Below, piece after piece: positions 46,190 through 55,118 of a stretch of DNA of 64,000 nt; position 1 is the first letter of the stretch; the number at the start of each line of letters is the position of its first letter. Source of the stretch: JAJVID01 sp035275345 (GTDB lineage: Bacteria; Acidobacteriota; Blastocatellia; RBC074). The DNA lies in the NCBI GenBank assembly GCA_035275345.1, contig DATEMY010000594.1, positions 14,940-78,939 of the forward strand. The letters are read 5' to 3'. The notes beneath the pieces were generated by a model. The model made no database searches. It had not been told where the DNA came from and worked only from the letters and a program-made list of their open reading frames with translations. The position numbers and the translations under genes were made by a program.

Positions 46190-47701
46190 TCAAACCAATA
46201 GTTTGCGCACTACATTGCCGCTTACGTCGGTCAGGCGGAAGTCGCGTCCCTGGAAACGGTATGTCAGCCTGGCGTGATCCAATCCCATCAAATGCAGGAT
46301 CGTCGCGTGAAGGTCATGAACCTCGACCGGGTCTTCAACCACGTTGTAGCCCAGTTCATCGGTCCGTCCGATGGTGACGCCGGGTTTGACCCCGCCGCCG
46401 GCCATCCACATCGTGAACGCGCGCGGATGATGGTCGCGGCCCAAAAAGCGCGATCCTTTGCGCTCCTCATTCATCGGTGTGCGCCCGAACTCGCCTCCCC
46501 AGATCACAAGGGTCGAATCGAGCAGGCCGCGATCCTTGAGGTCTTTGATCAACGCCGCCGCCGCGCGATCTGTCTCACGGCAAAGGTATGCGAGCGAACT
46601 GACGATATCGTTGCTGGGCACGTCCCCGTGCGTATCCCAACCGCGGTGGAAGAGCTGTACGAATCGCACGCCGCGCTCTACCAGACGGCGAGCCAGCAGG
46701 CAGTTGTTGGCGAACGAAACCTCGCCGGGCCTGGCGCCATACATCTCGTGGACGAGGCTCGACTCCTTTGCGATGTCGGTCAGCTCGGGCACGCTGGTCT
46801 GCATTCGGTAAGCCATCTCGAACGCGGCGATGCGCGTCTCGATCTCCGGGTCGCCGACCTCCCCCAGATGCAATTGATTCAGGTCGCGCATTGTGTCGAG
46901 TGATTCTCGCCTCGCTTCGGCGCTCAGTCCTTCGGGGTTGTTCAGGTATAACACCGGCTCGCCCTTGGCGCGAAACTCCACGCCCTGGTAGACGGTCGGC
47001 AGAAATCCCGTCCCCCAACATGATTTGCCTCCGTCCGGGTTTCCTCGCCCCGAAAGCAGCACGACGAAGCCCGGCAGGTCGCGGTTCTCGCTTCCCAGGC
47101 CGTAAGTCAGCCACGATCCGACGCTGGGCCGCCCAATGATCTGGTGGCCCGTGTTGATGAAGATTTGCGCGGGGGCGTGATTGAATTGCGTGGTTTGAGC
47201 TGAACGGATGATGGCGATCTCGTCGGCGATGGAAGCAGTGTGCGGCAACAGCTCGGAGATTTCGGCCCCGCACTCTCCGTGACGCTTGAAGCTGTGCGGC
47301 GAGCCGAGCAGTCGCGGCGTCCCTTTGATGAAGGCGAACCGCTCGCCCCTGGTGAAGCTTTCGGGGATCGGCTGGCCGTTCAATTCTTCCAGCTTGGGCT
47401 TGTAATCGAACAGATCGAGTTGCGACGGCCCGCCCGCCATAAAAAGATAGATGATGTTCCGGGCCTTGGGCGCGAAGTGTGGAGGCTTCTGCTCCACCGG
47501 CGATATTGAATTGGCCGCCGATCCACCCGGTTTGGCTTGTTTGGCCGGTTCGGCCTGTTTGGCCTGTTTGGCCTGTTTGGCCTGCGCGAAGATATTCTGA
47601 TCGAGCATCGATGACAGCGCCAGCGCGCCGATACCGAACCCCGTCTGTCGGAAGAAGTGGCGTCGCGTTATCTGCTTTAACGATTCGTTCTTTTCATTCA
47701 T
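46190..47701 (-). CDS. DUF1501 Tat-exported protein
   Basis: 503 residues. Twin-arginine signal: TRRHFFRQTGFGIGALALSS. Directly after it lies a low-complexity stretch AKQAKQAKQAEPAKQAKPGG encoded by a 9-bp repeat. The DUF1501 body follows: NIIYLFMAGGPSQLDLFDYK, HAPAQIFINTGHQ, FVQLFHRGWDTHGDVPSN, STLVIWGGEFGRTPM and GRDHHPRAFTMWMAGG, related to alkaline phosphatase/sulfatase folds. In Acidobacteriota and Planctomycetes it is usually encoded beside a PSD1 cytochrome protein, as here: it follows that gene by 18 bp and is co-transcribed. Function unknown; sulfatase-like metal chemistry is inferred from the fold only. Confidence 0.92.
   Translation of the reverse strand: MNEKNESLKQITRRHFFRQTGFGIGALALSSMLDQNIFAQAKQAKQAKQAEPAKQAKPGGSAANSISPVEQKPPHFAPKARNIIYLFMAGGPSQLDLFDYKPKLEELNGQPIPESFTRGERFAFIKGTPRLLGSPHSFKRHGECGAEISELLPHTASIADEIAIIRSAQTTQFNHAPAQIFINTGHQIIGRPSVGSWLTYGLGSENRDLPGFVVLLSGRGNPDGGKSCWGTGFLPTVYQGVEFRAKGEPVLYLNNPEGLSAEARRESLDTMRDLNQLHLGEVGDPEIETRIAAFEMAYRMQTSVPELTDIAKESSLVHEMYGARPGEVSFANNCLLARRLVERGVRFVQLFHRGWDTHGDVPSNDIVSSLAYLCRETDRAAAALIKDLKDRGLLDSTLVIWGGEFGRTPMNEERKGSRFLGRDHHPRAFTMWMAGGGVKPGVTIGRTDELGYNVVEDPVEVHDLHATILHLMGLDHARLTYRFQGRDFRLTDVSGNVVRKLLV
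47529..47584. repeat. 9-bp tandem repeat in the DUF1501 gene
   Basis: GGCCTGTTT-type units recur about six times, encoding the A-K-Q repeats just after the Tat signal. Unit length is a multiple of three, so copy-number change alters linker length and not the frame. Confidence 0.8.
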
Positions 47702-47719
47702 AAAATCTTCTCGCCCTCT

Positions 47720-50700
47720 CTACTCCTTCGTCAATGTCTCATCCAGGCTTAGCAGCGTATTGGAGACCACGGTCAAAGCCGCAAGCTCCGCGAGATTCGT
47801 CTTTTTGTCCGCGTCATTCGATAGCGTGCGCGCCGCCTCGACGTCTTTGGTGAACCGGGCGAGTTGGCGTTGATATAAGGCCTCAAGCGCCTCGATCTCC
47901 TTTTCATTGGGGCGGCGAGCCATGCAGAGTCGGAACCCGTATGTCAGCCGCTCGCGCAATCCAGGCCCGGCTTCGGCCAGGACGCGTTTGGCCAGTCCTC
48001 GGGCAAAATCGAAGAAGACCGGATCGTTGAGCGTTGTCAACGCCTGGAGCGGCGTGTTGGTACGGAGGCGTCGGACAGCGCAGAACTCGCGGCTCGGAGC
48101 GTCGAAGGACGTCATACTTGGCGGCGGGGTCGTGCGCCTGATCGCCGTGTAGACGCCGCGGCGGTAGCGATCTTCGGGTCTCCCGATCGGCGAGGGATTG
48201 ACGCTCGGCCCGCCGACGGCTCGATTGAGCAGGCCGCTCGCCGCAAGCCCGATGTCTCGCACCATCTCGGCTTCCACACGGAAGCGAGGCCCCCGCGACA
48301 ACAGCCGATTGTACGGGTCGCGCTCGCGGAGCGCCGGAGTGACTTTGGACGATTGGCGGTAGGTGGCCGAGGTCACGATCAATCGGAGCAGCGACTTCAT
48401 GTTCCAGGGTCTGGGAGATATGGTACTAATGGGACTGATACGACTTATGGGACGCTCTGTCTCGCTGTCTCCTCGTCCCCCTGTCTCTCCGTCTCTCCGT
48501 CTCTCCGTCTCTCCGTCTCTGAACCTGACCGCCAGCCAGTCAAGCAACTCCGGATGGCTGGGGCGCTCGCCCTGCGTTCCGAAGTCCTCGCTCGTCTCGA
48601 CAAGACCGCGACCGAAGATTTGCTCCCAGAACCGGTTGACCGTCACGCGGCTGCTGAGAGGGTTCTCTTCATCAACGAGCCAATAGGCCAGCCCGAGCCG
48701 GTTGGGCATGCGTTCCGCCGGTAGCGGCGGCAGAACGGCTGGAGTGTCGGCGTAGACCTTCTCACCGATGTTCGTGTAACTGCCGCGCGCCCGCAGGTAG
48801 GTCGAGGGACGCTCGAACGAAGCGCGCTCACGCATCACCAGCGCCTTTTCGATTCTGATCGCGTTGATCTCCACCTGCAGTTTGGCGAGCCGATCTCGCT
48901 CCGCCTCGAGTAGCGGCGTGGTCGCAAGGAATTCTTTTGTCAGAGCCGCTTTCTGCGCAGCGTTTCGCCGCGCGGGAGGAACGACGAGTATGGGACGCAA
49001 CTCCGCCGGCAGTCCGGCGACGAAGGCCGGGACTTGCGCCGAGGTCACCGAGAGGCGGAAGCGCCCGATGCTCTGCCTGCGGCTGAACTCCGATCCGAAT
49101 TTCAGCCTCACTTTGAGCAGCGTCTCGCCCTCCATCATCAGGGGTTTTTCAAGATTGAGGACGAGCTGATAACCGAGTCGCTCGTCACGTTTCAGCGCGT
49201 CCACTCCCCACCCGACCTCGTTCGTCTCGTCGAGCAGGTTGGCCGGGGCGAAGTAGGTTGGAGCGGAGGTCCCGCGGTAAGCGTCGAGATATTCGTCGGC
49301 ATTGGCCTCCCTGAACTTCAGCTTGCGCGTCTCACTCGGCGAACCGGCGGGCGAGACCTCGACCTCGAAGCGGTTGAGAATGAAGTTGCCGTATATGTCG
49401 CGCCCCGGCCCGCCGCGCGGCAATTTCTCGTGCGGCAGCGCTTCGAGCCTGACGCCGGTGACTCCTCGCAGATTGGCCTTGGCGACCACCGTATAGGTTT
49501 CCATACCGGGGTTTGCGCCAGTCGCCAGAATCGACCTGTCTTCCAGCTTCGTGAGCGTCGTCCCATTGTCAGCAGATATTTCCGAAGTATCGAGCGCGAT
49601 CCAATCGGCCTGGGCTTCTGAGAACTTGCGCTCCCATTCTTCCATCGCCGCTGCGAGCGCGGGCGTGACGGTCTTGAGACGTTCTTCGAGGCTTTTGATC
49701 TCGGCTTGCAGTCTGGCGCGCCTGGCGGCTTGCTCCGGCGCCGGCGTCTCGATCTCCGGCTCGACCACCCAGCCTTCGTTGCCCGGTTGCTGATAGATCG
49801 CGTATTCGTAGTTATCGAAGAACGCTAACAGCTTGTAATACTCCTTTTGCGTGAAGGGGTCGTATTTGTGGTTGTGGCACTGGGCGCAGCCGATGGTCGC
49901 GCCGAGCCAGACGGTTCCTGTCGTGTTCACGCGATCGATCAACGTCTCCCAGCGCGCTTCCTCGTCATCGACGCCGGCTTCCTGGTTGAGCATCGTGTTG
50001 CGGTGGAAGCCGGTGGCGATCTTCTGATCGATGGTCGCGTTCGGTAACATATCGCCAGCAATCTGCTCGACCGTGAATTGATCGAATGGCATGTCCTGAT
50101 TGAGCGCGTTGATCACCCAATCGCGATATTTCCACATCATGCGCGGCGTGTCGCGCTCGTAGCCGTTGGAGTCGGCGTAGCGCGCCAGATCGAGCCAGGG
50201 ACGCGCCCATCGCTCGCCGAAATGCGGGCTGGCCAGCAGACGGTCAACCAGCTTTTCATAGGCGTTCGGCGAAGAGTCGGCGAGGAATTGATCGACCTCC
50301 TTTGGGCTTGGCGGCAGCCCCGTGAGATCGAGATAGACACGGCGGATGAGTGTCTCCTTCGCGGCTTCGGGCGACGGCGCGAGTCCTTCCTTCTCAAGCC
50401 GCGCAAGGATGAAACGGTCAATCGGGTTGCGCGCCCAGGCGGCGTTCTTAACTACCGGCGGCTCCGAGCGAACAGGTTTGATATAAGCCCAATGCTTCTG
50501 AATCCTCCTCTCGCTCTCTCCCGCTCTCGCCCTCTCGCTCTCTCCCTCCGGCCATTCCGCCCCCTGATCGATCCACTTACGGATCATCTCGATCTGTTCG
50601 GGTCTGAGCGGAGCGCCGCCCATCGGCATTCGGGCCTCGCCGTCTTCGCCGAGAATACGGCGCAACAACAAACTCTTTCCGGCCTCGCCGGGGTTGATCA

Positions 50701-50965
50701 CCGCGCCCGAGATCCCGCCTTCGAGCGCCGACTTCCTGTTGTCGAGCCGCAACTGGCCCCGCGCGATCTTAGACCCATGACATTTATAACAGGCCGCTTC
50801 GAATATGGGCCGAATGTCGCGCGCGAAATCGATGGTTTGACTGGCGGCGGAGCCACCGAAGAACGGCGCGGACGCCGCGCCCAAACAAAAGAGGCAGAGC
50901 AGTAACTTGCCTCTATTCTTCCACATTCTTACGGGACGCTTCATAAGCCAACTTCTCAAAGTCAT
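47720..50965 (-). CDS. PSD1-type protein: cytochrome c domain with DUF1549 and DUF1553
   Basis: 1081 residues from ATG 50965; inner ATGs at 50944 and 50926 give a shorter signal region (LLLCLFCLGAASAPFFGG). The first domain is planctomycete-type cytochrome c (FARDIRPIFEAACYKCHGSK, heme motif CYKCH). DUF1549 follows (WARNPIDRFILARLEKEGLA; second CxxCH in IGCAQCHNHKYDPFTQKEYY), then a middle carbohydrate-binding-like region and DUF1553 (RVTVNRFWEQIFGRGLVETS; TNTPLQALTTLNDPVFFDFA). A stretch of about 30 residues rich in R, D, G, E and T (near 48430-48520) interrupts DUF1553 and comes from an 8-bp tandem repeat. It is thought to act in envelope redox or polymer processing with DUF1501, which follows it. 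It overlaps the DUF6869 gene by four bases (ATGA). Confidence 0.92.
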   Translation of the reverse strand: MTLRSWLMKRPVRMWKNRGKLLLCLFCLGAASAPFFGGSAASQTIDFARDIRPIFEAACYKCHGSKIARGQLRLDNRKSALEGGISGAVINPGEAGKSLLLRRILGEDGEARMPMGGAPLRPEQIEMIRKWIDQGAEWPEGESERARAGESERRIQKHWAYIKPVRSEPPVVKNAAWARNPIDRFILARLEKEGLAPSPEAAKETLIRRVYLDLTGLPPSPKEVDQFLADSSPNAYEKLVDRLLASPHFGERWARPWLDLARYADSNGYERDTPRMMWKYRDWVINALNQDMPFDQFTVEQIAGDMLPNATIDQKIATGFHRNTMLNQEAGVDDEEARWETLIDRVNTTGTVWLGATIGCAQCHNHKYDPFTQKEYYKLLAFFDNYEYAIYQQPGNEGWVVEPEIETPAPEQAARRARLQAEIKSLEERLKTVTPALAAAMEEWERKFSEAQADWIALDTSEISADNGTTLTKLEDRSILATGANPGMETYTVVAKANLRGVTGVRLEALPHEKLPRGGPGRDIYGNFILNRFEVEVSPAGSPSETRKLKFREANADEYLDAYRGTSAPTYFAPANLLDETNEVGWGVDALKRDERLGYQLVLNLEKPLMMEGETLLKVRLKFGSEFSRRQSIGRFRLSVTSAQVPAFVAGLPAELRPILVVPPARRNAAQKAALTKEFLATTPLLEAERDRLAKLQVEINAIRIEKALVMRERASFERPSTYLRARGSYTNIGEKVYADTPAVLPPLPAERMPNRLGLAYWLVDEENPLSSRVTVNRFWEQIFGRGLVETSEDFGTQGERPSHPELLDWLAVRFRDGETERRRDGETGGRGDSETERPISRISPISTISPRPWNMKSLLRLIVTSATYRQSSKVTPALRERDPYNRLLSRGPRFRVEAEMVRDIGLAASGLLNRAVGGPSVNPSPIGRPEDRYRRGVYTAIRRTTPPPSMTSFDAPSREFCAVRRLRTNTPLQALTTLNDPVFFDFARGLAKRVLAEAGPGLRERLTYGFRLCMARRPNEKEIEALEALYQRQLARFTKDVEAARTLSNDADKKTNLAELAALTVVSNTLLSLDETLTKE
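48484..48520. repeat. 8-bp tandem repeat inside the PSD1 gene
   Basis: TCTCTCCG repeats four times plus a partial copy. On the coding strand it reads as CGGAGAGA repeats. Gain or loss of one unit would shift the reading frame of the PSD1 protein. Confidence 0.85.
50507..50548. repeat. CTCTCGCTCTCTCCC-type imperfect repeat in PSD1 gene
   Basis: A pyrimidine-rich imperfect repeat encodes EGESERARAGESERR between the cytochrome c domain and DUF1549, a position where relatives have a short variable linker. Confidence 0.7.
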
Positions 50966-51405
50966 TTTGTGTGGTTCATGTCAGTACGAATAGACAATGC
51001 TATCCGCCGTTGAATTTCTTCTATTCGAGTCGGATTCTTGAGAATTAAATCCGGATTTCTGACGATGGACAGGCTGGATCTGAACTTCTCATTGACTAAT
51101 GCCTCTTGCTCAACGCGCTCAATAAACTCTTCCGAGTTGCCATAGAGTAAGTCTTCCAGAGGACCCGCTCCGATGTAGCCAAGCGCATCGTCATCTGGAG
51201 CAGCGGCCACCAGTTCTTTGATGAACTCCCATTTCTGCTCCGCGTCTAACTCCCACTCCATTCTTATCGCCCATCTTCGGCGCTTAAGCCAGGCTTCCAC
51301 CACGGTCACAGCGTTGACCTCTCGCCGCCCAACTTTGTATTTTCCTTTGTTGTTCATGCTTACTTCAAATCGCCATTTGCTCTCTTTGATCCTAAAAATC
51401 TCCAC
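50962..51405 (-). CDS. DUF6869-like small cytoplasmic protein
   Basis: 147 residues from GTG 51405; ATG 51357 is an alternative (131 residues). VVEAWLKRRRWAIRMEWELD, AAPDDDALGYIGAGPLEDLL and EEFIERVEQEALVNEKFRSS match the helical DUF6869 pattern, where an A/G-G-P-L-E-D-L-L core is conserved. No signal peptide. Function unknown; such proteins are often single genes and sometimes lie near toxin or immunity genes. Its TGA overlaps the PSD1 start as ATGA, so the two may be coupled, although their cellular locations differ. Confidence 0.7.
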   Translation of the reverse strand: MEIFRIKESKWRFEVSMNNKGKYKVGRREVNAVTVVEAWLKRRRWAIRMEWELDAEQKWEFIKELVAAAPDDDALGYIGAGPLEDLLYGNSEEFIERVEQEALVNEKFRSSLSIVRNPDLILKNPTRIEEIQRRIALSIRTDMNHTK

Positions 51406-51929
51406 TCATTCGTCGCTGCGGCGACTGGACGATCGAGCTGGCGCCCTTGGCGGCGTTGATGGCCTTTGAGAAATAAATGCAACCAGGTGGGGGCAACAGC
51501 CTATGGAGTGCGGATTCTTGGGATACTGCTGGCAAACTCTCTGATTCCCTAGCGCCAGCGGCGCGTAATGTTTATAGAACACGTTACGCGATAGTTCTCC
51601 AAGCTCCGTAGGAGCGATATGTGCTGGATGTCGCTCCTACGGAGCTTGGGAGAATTGCCTGTCGGGTTCTATAAACATCGCGCTCCTACGGAGCTCGGGA
51701 GAATTGCCTGTCGGGTTCTATAAACATCGCGCTCCTACGGAGCTAAGAGCCTGGAGACTCATTTTCTGAGTTTGCCAGCAGTATCCCAAGAATCCGCACT
51801 CAATAGGCTTCGCCGTTCATGATCTGAATTGCGCATCTCCCAATACTGAGATTCCTGGCCGCGCTTTTTTCTCAAAGCCCATCAACTCCGGGGCAAGCTC
51901 AAACGCCGCAACGCGGCAATGGAAAATCT
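51406..51929. other. intergenic region occupied by a composite repeat
   Basis: No gene seen. Most of it is the nested palindromic element at 51498-51809; the remainder is short flanking sequence. Confidence 0.7.
51498..51809. repeat. 312-bp nested palindromic element
   Basis: The outer arms 51498-51539 and 51768-51809 are reverse complements with one mismatch in 42 bp. Inside, a 49-bp unit (core CGCTCCTACGGAGCT, ending TATAAACATCG) occurs at 51632-51680 and 51681-51729 with one difference, plus a 15-bp partial third copy at 51730-51744. A degenerate inverted copy lies at 51569-51617, separated from the first direct copy by a 13-bp loop. No open reading frame of note. It has the form of a MITE-like or REP-like mobile or amplified element; no target duplication was established. 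Confidence 0.9.
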
Positions 51930-52877
51930 TCATTCGTCACTCATTCCGCTCGCCAGGGCTCGAATGTATGCGGCGTTACACCCGCAACATCCGCCGACAT
52001 AGCCGATGCCTTCGGTCTTCGCCATGCGACCGAAGTCAGAGAACTCTTCCCTCGACACCTGGATGGTCTCCAACTCGTCCGGGAACTGGGGGAGACGCGT
52101 GAAGCACGGAGTCTCGTCCGTAGCTCGGAACGCCGCTGGCTGAGCCGCCAGCGGAACCTCGACCGCCGCGCGCATCTCGCGCAGCGCTATCAACATTCTC
52201 TTCGGCTCCTGCTCGCAGTTGGCCCCCACCACATGAGCGCCGGCCGTCGCCATCTCGCGGGCGCATTCGGCCGGAGAATGGCCGTCGCTCGATTGATCGC
52301 GCCTGGGGCGGAAGCTCATCGTGGCGATCAGCGGCAAACCGCTCGCGCGCGCGCATTCGAGCGCGATCAACATCTCCTCGAGGTGGAAGAAAGTCTCGAG
52401 TATCAGAAAGTCCACGCCGGCTTCGGTCAGCAAGCGTGTCTGCTCGGCCAGCAGCTCGCGCACGAAGTGGGCGACCCCGCGCCCTTCGCGCTCGAAGAGC
52501 TGCGTTCGCGAGATCGATCCCGCCACAAGCGCCTTGCCGTCCGCCGCCTCGCGCGCGACCCGCACCGCGTTCTGGTTGATCAGCTCGGTCTCGGCGCCGT
52601 AGCCGGCCCGCTTCAGCTTCTCGCGCGTGCCGAAGAATGTCAGCGCCTGCAATACCTGCGACCCGGCGCGTAGAAATTCGAGGTGCAGTTGGCGGAGAGC
52701 GTCAGGATGCTCTATCGCCACTTCGGGCGTGAATTGCCCACTGCCGCGCCCAGTCCCCACCTTCTCTCGCTTCGAGCCGCTGTCAACATAACCGCGCCGT
52801 TCGAGTTCAATCAGATAACCTCCATCTCCGAGCACGATCCCTCGCTCTTTGATCAAGGTCAGCACATCTGTCTGCAT
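51930..52877 (-). CDS. homocysteine S-methyltransferase family protein
   Basis: 315 residues. The barrel opens with ERGIVLGDGGYLIELERRGY, followed by LHLEFLRAGSQVLQALTFFG, and the three zinc-binding Cys are present: one in VGANCEQEP and two in GGCCGC near the C-terminus. This is the set used by MmuM/BHMT enzymes to activate a thiol for methyl transfer. The methyl donor (S-methylmethionine, betaine or another) cannot be told. Its ATG directly follows the ROK-kinase stop, so they form one transcript; a link between methyl metabolism and the sugar locus is unclear. Confidence 0.88.
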   Translation of the reverse strand: MQTDVLTLIKERGIVLGDGGYLIELERRGYVDSGSKREKVGTGRGSGQFTPEVAIEHPDALRQLHLEFLRAGSQVLQALTFFGTREKLKRAGYGAETELINQNAVRVAREAADGKALVAGSISRTQLFEREGRGVAHFVRELLAEQTRLLTEAGVDFLILETFFHLEEMLIALECARASGLPLIATMSFRPRRDQSSDGHSPAECAREMATAGAHVVGANCEQEPKRMLIALREMRAAVEVPLAAQPAAFRATDETPCFTRLPQFPDELETIQVSREEFSDFGRMAKTEGIGYVGGCCGCNAAYIRALASGMSDE

Positions 52878-53825
52878 TTATTCGCCTCCGAAAAAATATA
52901 GGGAATCCGGACGATCGCAGCGACGTAAAAAATTGATCGCCGCGCCGATCATGCCGTTTCCGGCCAGCGCGGCGCGATTTATTGGAAGGCCACGCCCGGC
53001 CTCCGCCCAGATGTGTTCGCGCGTCGAGCGAAGAAAACATTCCCAGTAGAACCCGCCGGCTCGTCCCAATCCTCCGCCGACTACAACTGCCTCCGGATCG
53101 AGCGTGTTGACCAGCAAGCCGGTCGTGGCGCCAAGCGCATGGCCGGCGCTCCGAACTATTTCGATCGCTCGCGCGTCGCCGCCTTGAGCGGCCTTGATGA
53201 CCTCCTCCGCCCGCGAAACCTTCTCCGAAGAGTAAGGTTGATAGCGCTCGGCGAGCGCAGGTCCTGAGGCGTATTCCTCGAGAGCCACTCCGTTACTCGC
53301 GCCGCATTCCGCGCAGGTCGAAGTGAGCGGGCTGCTCGCGCATATCAACGCGGCGCCGTGCGCGCCCGCATAAGGTCGTTTATGCGGCACGAGGCAACAA
53401 CTGATGCCGGTGCCCACAGTGAGATAGAGAAAAATCTCGTAATCTTTCCCCGCCCCGTAAATCGCTTCGGCCAGCGCGGCGGCGCGCACGTCAGACTCAA
53501 CCACTGTCGGCGCAATTCGTGAAAGGCGTTCAGCTATCGGCCAGCCGTCCCACTTGATCGTGTGTCCGCTCGTGACATTGCCTTGCAGATCGACCAGTTC
53601 GGCAACACAGAGGCCGATCCCCGCGACTTTCATTCCCGCCGCTTCAGCCCCATTTATCAGTTCGACCGAGAGCGCCTCGACATCGCGCAGCACAGCCTCT
53701 CCGCCCCGCTCGGGGCCGGTCGAGAGATGGCGAGGGAAGAACAATTGGCCCGCCCCCGTCACGACGCCCGCGGCGATCTTGGTCCCGCCGACGTCAACGC
53801 CAAGAGCGCAGATGTTCTGGGCCAT
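52878..53825 (-). CDS. ROK-family sugar kinase or regulator
   Basis: 315 residues. Phosphate-1 motif LGVDVGGTKIAAGVVTGAG, the sugar-binding part GAHGAALICASSPLTSTCAE and the zinc region CAECGASNGVALEE, which departs from the usual C-x-C-G-x-x-G-C-x-E so the metal site may be altered. The adenosine motif is EAVVVGGGLGRAGGFYWE. There is no N-terminal helix-turn-helix, so it is most likely a kinase of a hexose or amino sugar (glucokinase, N-acetylmannosamine or allose kinase type). It lies 159 bp after the Gfo/Idh gene and directly before the methyltransferase-like gene. Confidence 0.88.
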   Translation of the reverse strand: MAQNICALGVDVGGTKIAAGVVTGAGQLFFPRHLSTGPERGGEAVLRDVEALSVELINGAEAAGMKVAGIGLCVAELVDLQGNVTSGHTIKWDGWPIAERLSRIAPTVVESDVRAAALAEAIYGAGKDYEIFLYLTVGTGISCCLVPHKRPYAGAHGAALICASSPLTSTCAECGASNGVALEEYASGPALAERYQPYSSEKVSRAEEVIKAAQGGDARAIEIVRSAGHALGATTGLLVNTLDPEAVVVGGGLGRAGGFYWECFLRSTREHIWAEAGRGLPINRAALAGNGMIGAAINFLRRCDRPDSLYFFGGE

Positions 53826-53984
53826 GAGTCCTTGGTCCTTTATCGTTTCGCGAATCGGCTATTGAGCTTAGATCGGCGTTTATGGCCTTTGAGTAAATAA
53901 CGCGACAAAGCTGCCTCGACGGAAGTCAGGCCATGGGAGAAAGCATTGCCAATTGCGCACTACGCATTGCGCATTGATTTGCTA

Positions 53985-55118
53985 TTACTGCTCATCCGCC
54001 GGTCGAGTATGATCATGCAGCCGATGAAAATCGCGTCTGTGTTCTCCCAGGCTCAAATCCAGCTCGCGAAAGCGTGAGTTAATGGGCGCCCATCGCCCCT
54101 CTTTAGCTGACGCGGCGGCGGCCTCTATCACCTCGAGCAGGTGCAGGTCGTGCGTGATCTCGGCGAGCGGCTCTCTCCCCTCGAACAGCGCAGTGACTGC
54201 TTCAGTCAATCCGTCCGTCCACATCCAGGTCCCTTCCACCGGTTCGTACTCTTCCCAACGACCAGATTCGTTGCGCCAGATTTCAAAACCTCGCGGGTCC
54301 CAATCGTCGCCGAGCAGATTGGCGCTTCCCTCTGAGCCGTAAATCTCCAGCGCGGGACGGCGGTAGCGTTGGATCGCGTGGCTCGAGACGACGCTCGAAA
54401 GCGCTCCTGACTCGTGTCGCAGAATGACGTGTGAGACGTCATGGCCGGGATCGGTTATTTCACGGTCGCCGGCGAATCGGGATTTGATCGCCGTATGCTC
54501 GGCCGCCAGGACTTCGACGGCCGGGCCCAGCAGCGCGGTGAGACTCTTCAAGTTGTAGACGCCGACCTCCGCCAGCGGCCCGACCTTGCCTTGATGATAC
54601 CAGGCGGCCCAGGTCGATCCCGCGTTGCCGTATAGTCCGCGAGCCGAGTGCGGGCGGCCGATCGCCCCGTTTCTGATTTGTTCCCAGAAGGCGCGAAATG
54701 TCGGCGCAAGATGAATGAACGGGGCTGCGATCAGAAACAGGCCGCGTTTATCCGCCAATTCCGCCAGCTCTTCTCCTTCAGCGCGAGTCGTCGCCAGCGG
54801 TTTCTCTACCAAAACACTCTTGCCGCTCTCCAGCGCCTGCCGGACCAGCCCGGCGTGACTCTCCGGAGGCGTGATTATCAAGATCAGATCGACGTCGGAC
54901 CGGATCGCTTCATCCGGCTCCGGCGCCAGCTGAATTCCGGGACGGCGGCTGCGCAATTCATCCCACCGTTCTCTACGCCTGGCGCAGACCGGACCGAGCG
55001 ACGCTTGCCCTTTGGGGATCAGGCGGTCCAGCGCCCGCAAATACGCCCACAGGACGTTGCCCGCTCCGATAATTCCGACTCGAACGGGACGATTTAGTGA
55101 TCGCCTCATCGTGTTCAT
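53985..55118 (-). CDS. Gfo/Idh/MocA-family oxidoreductase
   Basis: 377 residues. The N-terminal NAD(P)-binding motif is VGIIGAGNVLWAYLRALDRL; the conserved E-K-P of SGKSVLVEKPLATTRAEGEE and the later region SARGLYGNAGSTWAAW follow. The C-terminal alpha/beta domain follows, with LEIYGSEGSANLLGDDWDPR. These enzymes oxidise or reduce sugars and inositols at a ring carbon, and several act on 3-keto-sugars. Its start overlaps the upstream EamA gene's stop by four bases (ATGA), so it is translated with the transporter pair. A 3-keto-sugar role would match the GMC/gluconate-dehydrogenase-3 pair upstream (inference). Confidence 0.9.
   Translation of the reverse strand: MNTMRRSLNRPVRVGIIGAGNVLWAYLRALDRLIPKGQASLGPVCARRRERWDELRSRRPGIQLAPEPDEAIRSDVDLILIITPPESHAGLVRQALESGKSVLVEKPLATTRAEGEELAELADKRGLFLIAAPFIHLAPTFRAFWEQIRNGAIGRPHSARGLYGNAGSTWAAWYHQGKVGPLAEVGVYNLKSLTALLGPAVEVLAAEHTAIKSRFAGDREITDPGHDVSHVILRHESGALSSVVSSHAIQRYRRPALEIYGSEGSANLLGDDWDPRGFEIWRNESGRWEEYEPVEGTWMWTDGLTEAVTALFEGREPLAEITHDLHLLEVIEAAAASAKEGRWAPINSRFRELDLSLGEHRRDFHRLHDHTRPADEQ

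Noticed and set aside
51632..51744. CRISPR array
   Set aside because: The 49-bp units are directly adjacent copies with no unique spacers between them.
53941..53975. GCATTGCGCATTG-like repeat between Gfo/Idh and ROK genes
   Set aside because: Short and imperfect; does not form a clear palindrome or tandem array, so not listed as a feature.
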